Source: Acidobacteriota bacterium (GTDB taxonomy: Bacteria; Acidobacteriota; Terriglobia; Terriglobales; Acidobacteriaceae). Taken from it: 9,002 nt of DNA. Positions 5,143-9,002 of the stretch are shown piece by piece. The stretch is taken from positions 1-9,002 of the forward strand of contig JAJXZK010000094.1 of the NCBI GenBank assembly GCA_021780095.1, in the 5' to 3' direction. Under the pieces are notes generated by a model. The model worked only from the letters and a program-made list of their open reading frames with translations, was not told the DNA's origin and did not search any database. Made by a program: the position numbers and the translations under genes. The number at the start of each line of letters is the position of its first letter. Position 1 is the first letter of the stretch.

Positions 5143-6627
5143 CTACGGGAGATTTCCCAATTGATAACTCAACGCAGCCAGCGACAGTTCATACTCATAA
5201 CGGGCATTCACGTTTTCAATCGACGCCTGCGTCTGCTCCAGTTGCGACTGGCTCAGCTCCACGATGGAACTCAACCCCAGCTTGTAACGCGCCTGCGCCA
5301 GCTGCAGCCCCATGTTCGACGCCTTGAGCAGCTTCTCGGTGACAGCGATTTTCTGGTACGACGTGTTGCTCTGCAGCCACGCATCGCGAACATCGCGCAC
5401 CACCCGGTCGCGTAGGTCGCGCACATTCTCCTGCGCCGCCTGCGCCCGGTCTTCGGCCTCATGCGCCTCTTCCGTGTACCGAAATCCATTGAACAGCGGC
5501 ACTTCAAGATCGACACCCACCGCGCCGAACCAGTTGCTGGTGAAATACTTGTCGTCGCGGATGGGCGTTCCACCGACGACCGCCATCGTTTGTAACGTCG
5601 GCATCAGTTGTTCCCACTGTGCGCGCGCATATTTCTTCGCTGCCTGTTGGTCGTAATCCAGCGCCATCAAGTCCGGCCTCTGTTTCATCGCCATATCTAC
5701 CAGTTGGTCCTGGTCCGGAGGAGGGATCGAGGCTGTACCCGTGGTTTCCTCCAGCGTATAGGCCATCGGCCGGTCGAATCCAAGCACCGACGTCAGGGCA
5801 TTGATCGCGTTGTTATATTGCGTCTGCGCGTCCAGAAGCAGCAATTGTGCCCGTGCCAGGTCTTCGTCTGCAAATGCCAGATCGATCGTCGATCGCAACT
5901 TGTTGTTGGTCAGCTCCGTAATCTGCTGGTCGGTCGTTTTGCGCGTATCCACGGTTTGCTGCGCAACCTTGACCAACGCCGTCGCTTCCAGCGCGTTGTA
6001 AAACGCCTGATCGGTAATCAGTACGATATCCAGCGTGCTGGCTTGCGTCTGCGCATTCTGCGCCTTCTCGTACAGCTTGGAAGATGCCATCAGGTTGGTC
6101 GTGTGACCGAAATCCGTCAGCAATTGGTGAAAATCCAGGCCCCCCCCGGCGTGCGTAATCAGTCGCGTCGAGCGCAATCCGTCGAAGGTGAATCGACCGC
6201 CGTTATCCGCCTCCGCCCCCACCGCTCCACCAACCACCTGCGGCAGGTAAGCGGATCGCGTCTGGCGATACACCTGGTGCTGGGCTCGTGCCAATAACTG
6301 CGCCACACGGATCCGCGGGTTGTTGCGGATCGCAATTTGTTCGGCATCGTGCAGCGTCAATTGCGCCGGAATTGACGTGACACGACCTCCTGTCAGCTTC
6401 TTGCCCGATCCCATGTCCGGCGTCGTCTCGCTCAGCGTGTCGCTCGCCCTCGCCGACGCGTGCGGCGCCACCGGCGACGCGCCCGTGTCCGCTTGTTCAA
6501 TGTTTTTCGCCAACATCACAGCCGACGGAGCATCCGCCAGTTTCTGCGCCTGCAATGGCCATGGGCAGCACGCGATCGCGATCATCGCCAATACTGCCGT
6601 GGAAGAAAATCGTGGGTGGGTTTGCAT
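5143..6627 (-). CDS. TolC-family outer-membrane efflux protein (494 aa)
   Basis: From its family this is a trimeric outer-membrane channel whose periplasmic helical barrel docks to an inner-membrane pump and adaptor. Seen: a Sec signal (about residues 1-27, LQAQ cleavage region), a low-complexity spacer (about 30-85), then two outer-membrane efflux repeats at about 88-285 and 305-490. Typical landmarks are LTLHDAEQIAIRNNPRIR (90-107), DFG (172-174), VPLFNGFR (376-383) and ARYKLGLSSIVELSQSQLE (446-464). Length is normal for the family. Cys20-Cys21 follow the hydrophobic core, but Ala at -3 is a poor lipobox, so lipid anchoring is doubtful. Its ATG overlaps the RND permease stop as TAATG, with GGAGGT 9 nt upstream, so the two are translated as a pair and probably form one pump. 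The exported substrate cannot be told from sequence. A decayed copy of its 3' end lies downstream. Confidence 0.93.
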   Translation of the reverse strand: MQTHPRFSSTAVLAMIAIACCPWPLQAQKLADAPSAVMLAKNIEQADTGASPVAPHASARASDTLSETTPDMGSGKKLTGGRVTSIPAQLTLHDAEQIAIRNNPRIRVAQLLARAQHQVYRQTRSAYLPQVVGGAVGAEADNGGRFTFDGLRSTRLITHAGGGLDFHQLLTDFGHTTNLMASSKLYEKAQNAQTQASTLDIVLITDQAFYNALEATALVKVAQQTVDTRKTTDQQITELTNNKLRSTIDLAFADEDLARAQLLLLDAQTQYNNAINALTSVLGFDRPMAYTLEETTGTASIPPPDQDQLVDMAMKQRPDLMALDYDQQAAKKYARAQWEQLMPTLQTMAVVGGTPIRDDKYFTSNWFGAVGVDLEVPLFNGFRYTEEAHEAEDRAQAAQENVRDLRDRVVRDVRDAWLQSNTSYQKIAVTEKLLKASNMGLQLAQARYKLGLSSIVELSQSQLEQTQASIENVNARYEYELSLAALSYQLGNLP

Positions 6628-9002
6628 TACGCTTGCACCTCCAGATCCAGCGTGTTGTTCCCGCCGGAGTTATGTCCTTGATTGCGATGAATCAGGTAAT
6701 ACACAGTGGGAACCAGGAACACCGTCACCACGCCCGAAACGGTCAGTCCTCCCAGGATGGCTCGCGCCAGCGGCGCATATTGTTCGCTGCCAGCCTCTAG
6801 GCCCAGCGCCATCGGAATCAACCCCAGCGCCGTCGCCAGCGTAGTCATCATGATGGGCCGCAGACGCACCCGACAGGCTTCTCCAATCGCGAGTTTCAGC
6901 GGCTTGCCCGCGTTTCTTTGGATTCCGATAAAGTCCACAATCAAAATGCTGTCCGACACCACAATCCCGGTCATCATCAGGCAGCCCATCAGCGACATGA
7001 TGTTCAGCGAAGTCCCCGTCACCAGCAGGAACAGCAGCACGCCCGACATGCCCGGCGGCACCGCTAGCAGAATCACGAATGGATCCGACAGGGAAGCGAA
7101 CTGCGCCATCAGAATCAGATACACCAGCGTCACCGCCAGCACCAGTCCGACGGCAAAACTGCGGAAGCTGTCCCTCATATCGTTGATCGATCCGGCAATG
7201 CTGATCAGCGTTCCGTGGGGTGGGTGGATTTGGTTCACGATGTTCTGGATCTGCTTGCCCACCCGGCCCAGGTCTTCGGTTTTCGGCATGATGTACACAT
7301 CGAACACGCGGCGCAGTTGATAGTGGTCCACCACCGTCGGCGTGTTGATGTACTTGATGCTCGCCACCGCTTCCAGCGGCACAACGTTGTCGTGCGGCGG
7401 AGACATCTGCCCCGGCTTGATTGCGCTTCCCGGCGGCACATGCGCCGTGGAATGACTCGCCTGCAATGGAATCTGCTTGAAGTCCTTCAGGCTCTGGATC
7501 TGGCTGTTGTAGTACTGCACCGTCAGCATGTAATTGTTGCCCGTCTTCGGATCGACCCAGTAGCTGGGCGCAATCATGCCGTTGGAGGTCAGCGCCGTAA
7601 TCACGCCGTCCACAACGTTTTTTTCCGTCAGGCCCAGAAACGCCGCTTTCTGACGATCCACATTCAACTCCAGGCCCGGATAACCGACATCCTGCGGGAT
7701 CAATACATCGCTGACGAGCCTCAAGCCCTGCACCTTGGCGGCAATCTGCTGCGCCACAGCGTACCCCTGCTTCAGGTTCATCGTGCTTATTTGGATGTCG
7801 AACGGCGCCGGCTTGCCCTGGTTCACCACCGAGTCCACCAGTCCGCCCGTCTGGAAAAAAGCTTGCACGTCCGGGACTTCCCGACGCAGCCGTCGCCGTA
7901 CCCGCGCCATGTACACGTAGCTGCCGACCTTGTGTTCCTTGTTCAGGCTCACCTGGATGAAGGCATTGTCCATGGCCGTGTTGGTTGTATAGATCGCCGA
8001 AAGATCCGGGTAGACGCCGATGTTCGACACGATCATGTTCAGCTCGGAAGGTGGCACCACCTGCCGGATGATGTTTTCAATTCGTGCGCAGTACTGGTCG
8101 GTAAGCTCCAGCCGTGTGCCCGGAGGCGCCTTCATGTCGATCACGAATTGGCCCGGATCGGTGCGCGGAAAGAATGCGAGATTCAGAAACGGATACAGCG
8201 CCAGGCTCACCACCACGAAGACCGTGAATCCAATGGTGACCGCTACCGGCCGATCGAGACATGCCAGGATGGCTCCGTCGTACTTCGACTGGATCCAGAG
8301 GAAAAACTGGTTGAACCGCCAAACCACATACCCAAATGGGGATTGATGAGAATGCCCGTCGGCCGCCTCGTCGGCCACTTCCGGCAACGCGCTCTCTTCG
8401 GAAGCATGCTCCCCGTGCCCTTCGAACTTGATGAACTTCGCGCAGAACAACGGCACCACCGTCATGGCCACAATGTAGGAAGCCGCCATCGCCAGCACCA
8501 CGCCCAGGGCCAGCGCAGTGAACAGGTATTTGCTCACCCCGCTCAGCAGCACCACGGGAAAAAACACGATCGAGGTGGAAACCGTGGCCGCCAGCACCGC
8601 CAGCTGCACTTCCTTGCCGCCCTGCTCCGCCGCAACCATGGGCTCCTCGCCCATTTCCATGTGGCGGAAAATGTTCTCCAGCACGACCACGGAGTTGTCG
8701 ATCAGTCGCGACAACGCCAGTGCTAAGCCGCCCAGCACCATCGTATTGATCGTGCCTCCCAGCGAGTTCAACAAAAGAAATGCAGCCAGAACGGAGAGCG
8801 GAATCGACAGCATCACTGCCACCGTGGCTCGCAGGTTCCCCAGGAACAGCAGAATCATCAACGCCGTCAGCAGCAATCCGATACCGCCTTCGCGGATCAC
8901 ATTGTCTACCGCCATCTTCACAAAGATGGACTGGTCGAACACCACCCGTGCCTTCAACTGCGGCGGTACATCCAGCAGATGCTTCACCCGCTGACGAATG
9001 CC
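6627..9002 (-). CDS. RND efflux transporter permease (C-terminal ~790 residues, cut by window edge)
   Basis: This is a proton-driven RND (AcrB-like, HAE type) inner-membrane exporter. Its first roughly 300 residues, with TM1 and half of the porter domain, lie beyond the right edge. Visible residues are numbered from the first full codon at 9002. Seen: TM2-TM6 (about 38-185), a His/acid-rich cytoplasmic loop (193-220), TM7 near 253-275 followed by the FFPRTDPGQF segment, the second porter/docking domain (about 280-610), and TM8-TM12 (about 615-770). In TM4 the AcrB Asp-Asp pair is Asp102-Asn103 (RLIDNSVVVLEN); in TM10 the AcrB Lys-Asn is Ser683-Asp684 (VVSDSILIVDF). Arg713 and Thr720 of TM11 (RLRPIMMTT) are kept. 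A Pro/His-rich insertion lies at about 516-540. The gene is coupled to the TolC-family gene. An adaptor gene is expected upstream but is not in view. Confidence 0.95.
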   Translation of the reverse strand, partial: GIRQRVKHLLDVPPQLKARVVFDQSIFVKMAVDNVIREGGIGLLLTALMILLFLGNLRATVAVMLSIPLSVLAAFLLLNSLGGTINTMVLGGLALALSRLIDNSVVVLENIFRHMEMGEEPMVAAEQGGKEVQLAVLAATVSTSIVFFPVVLLSGVSKYLFTALALGVVLAMAASYIVAMTVVPLFCAKFIKFEGHGEHASEESALPEVADEAADGHSHQSPFGYVVWRFNQFFLWIQSKYDGAILACLDRPVAVTIGFTVFVVVSLALYPFLNLAFFPRTDPGQFVIDMKAPPGTRLELTDQYCARIENIIRQVVPPSELNMIVSNIGVYPDLSAIYTTNTAMDNAFIQVSLNKEHKVGSYVYMARVRRRLRREVPDVQAFFQTGGLVDSVVNQGKPAPFDIQISTMNLKQGYAVAQQIAAKVQGLRLVSDVLIPQDVGYPGLELNVDRQKAAFLGLTEKNVVDGVITALTSNGMIAPSYWVDPKTGNNYMLTVQYYNSQIQSLKDFKQIPLQASHSTAHVPPGSAIKPGQMSPPHDNVVPLEAVASIKYINTPTVVDHYQLRRVFDVYIMPKTEDLGRVGKQIQNIVNQIHPPHGTLISIAGSINDMRDSFRSFAVGLVLAVTLVYLILMAQFASLSDPFVILLAVPPGMSGVLLFLLVTGTSLNIMSLMGCLMMTGIVVSDSILIVDFIGIQRNAGKPLKLAIGEACRVRLRPIMMTTLATALGLIPMALGLEAGSEQYAPLARAILGGLTVSGVVTVFLVPTVYYLIHRNQGHNSGGNNTLDLEVQA
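6637..6642 (-). promoter_or_regulatory. Strong Shine-Dalgarno GGAGGT inside the end of the RND gene
   Basis: GGAGGT on the minus strand lies 9 nt before ATG 6627 of the TolC-family gene, embedded in the last codons of the permease gene. Together with the TAATG stop/start overlap, this indicates coupled translation of the two pump subunits. Confidence 0.75.

Noticed and set aside
7215..8726. 503-codon plus-strand ORF opposite the RND permease
   Set aside because: Its product is rich in His and Arg with no domain structure, as expected for the antisense frame of a GC-rich gene; the minus frame is unmistakably RND.
1..9002. Search for tRNA/rRNA genes, CRISPR arrays, transposases, phage or defence genes
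   Set aside because: Nothing with the needed structure or protein signatures was seen on either strand.

Overview
The window looks like chromosomal DNA from an Acidobacteriota bacterium (Terriglobia/Koribacter-like). This is inferred from protein style (secreted TPR-like protein, coiled-coil porin, RND/TolC pump) and from GC-rich intergenic repeats made of small hairpins with TGAA/TAAA loops. No search was run. All genes but one TPR-like gene (and its possible leader ORF) lie on the minus strand.

Layout from left to right: (1) the N-terminal 171 codons of a D-2-hydroxyacid dehydrogenase (minus, cut by the left edge). (2) A secreted protein of unknown function (minus, 302 aa, TTG start), 56 bp upstream of the dehydrogenase and possibly cotranscribed with it. 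(3) A 265-bp divergent intergenic region holding a possible 31-codon leader ORF that ends in an ATGA overlap with an in-frame ATG of the next gene. (4) A secreted TPR-like protein (plus, 282 aa). (5) A convergent junction with one degraded hairpin repeat and a perfect 18-bp-stem bidirectional terminator. (6) A 605-aa DcaP-like outer-membrane porin with a Gln/Ala-rich coiled coil (minus). (7) A 525-bp gap with no intact gene. It holds a GC-rich palindrome, a relic of the 3' end of a second TolC-family gene, and a three-hairpin repeat array. (8) A TolC-family outer-membrane efflux protein (minus, 494 aa). (9) The C-terminal ~790 residues of an RND efflux permease (minus, cut by the right edge), whose stop codon overlaps the TolC-family start as TAATG.

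Genes 8 and 9 form one translationally coupled operon for an envelope-spanning pump: the RND protein would drive export from the inner membrane and periplasm, and the TolC-family protein would be the exit duct. The periplasmic adaptor is not in view and is expected upstream, beyond the right edge. The porin is a separate envelope gene on the same strand. I see no RNA gene, CRISPR array, transposase or phage gene, and no clearly new multi-gene system. The points most worth following are the TolC-tail relic beside the repeat array, the non-AcrB charge pattern in the RND proton relay, and the possible leader ORF.
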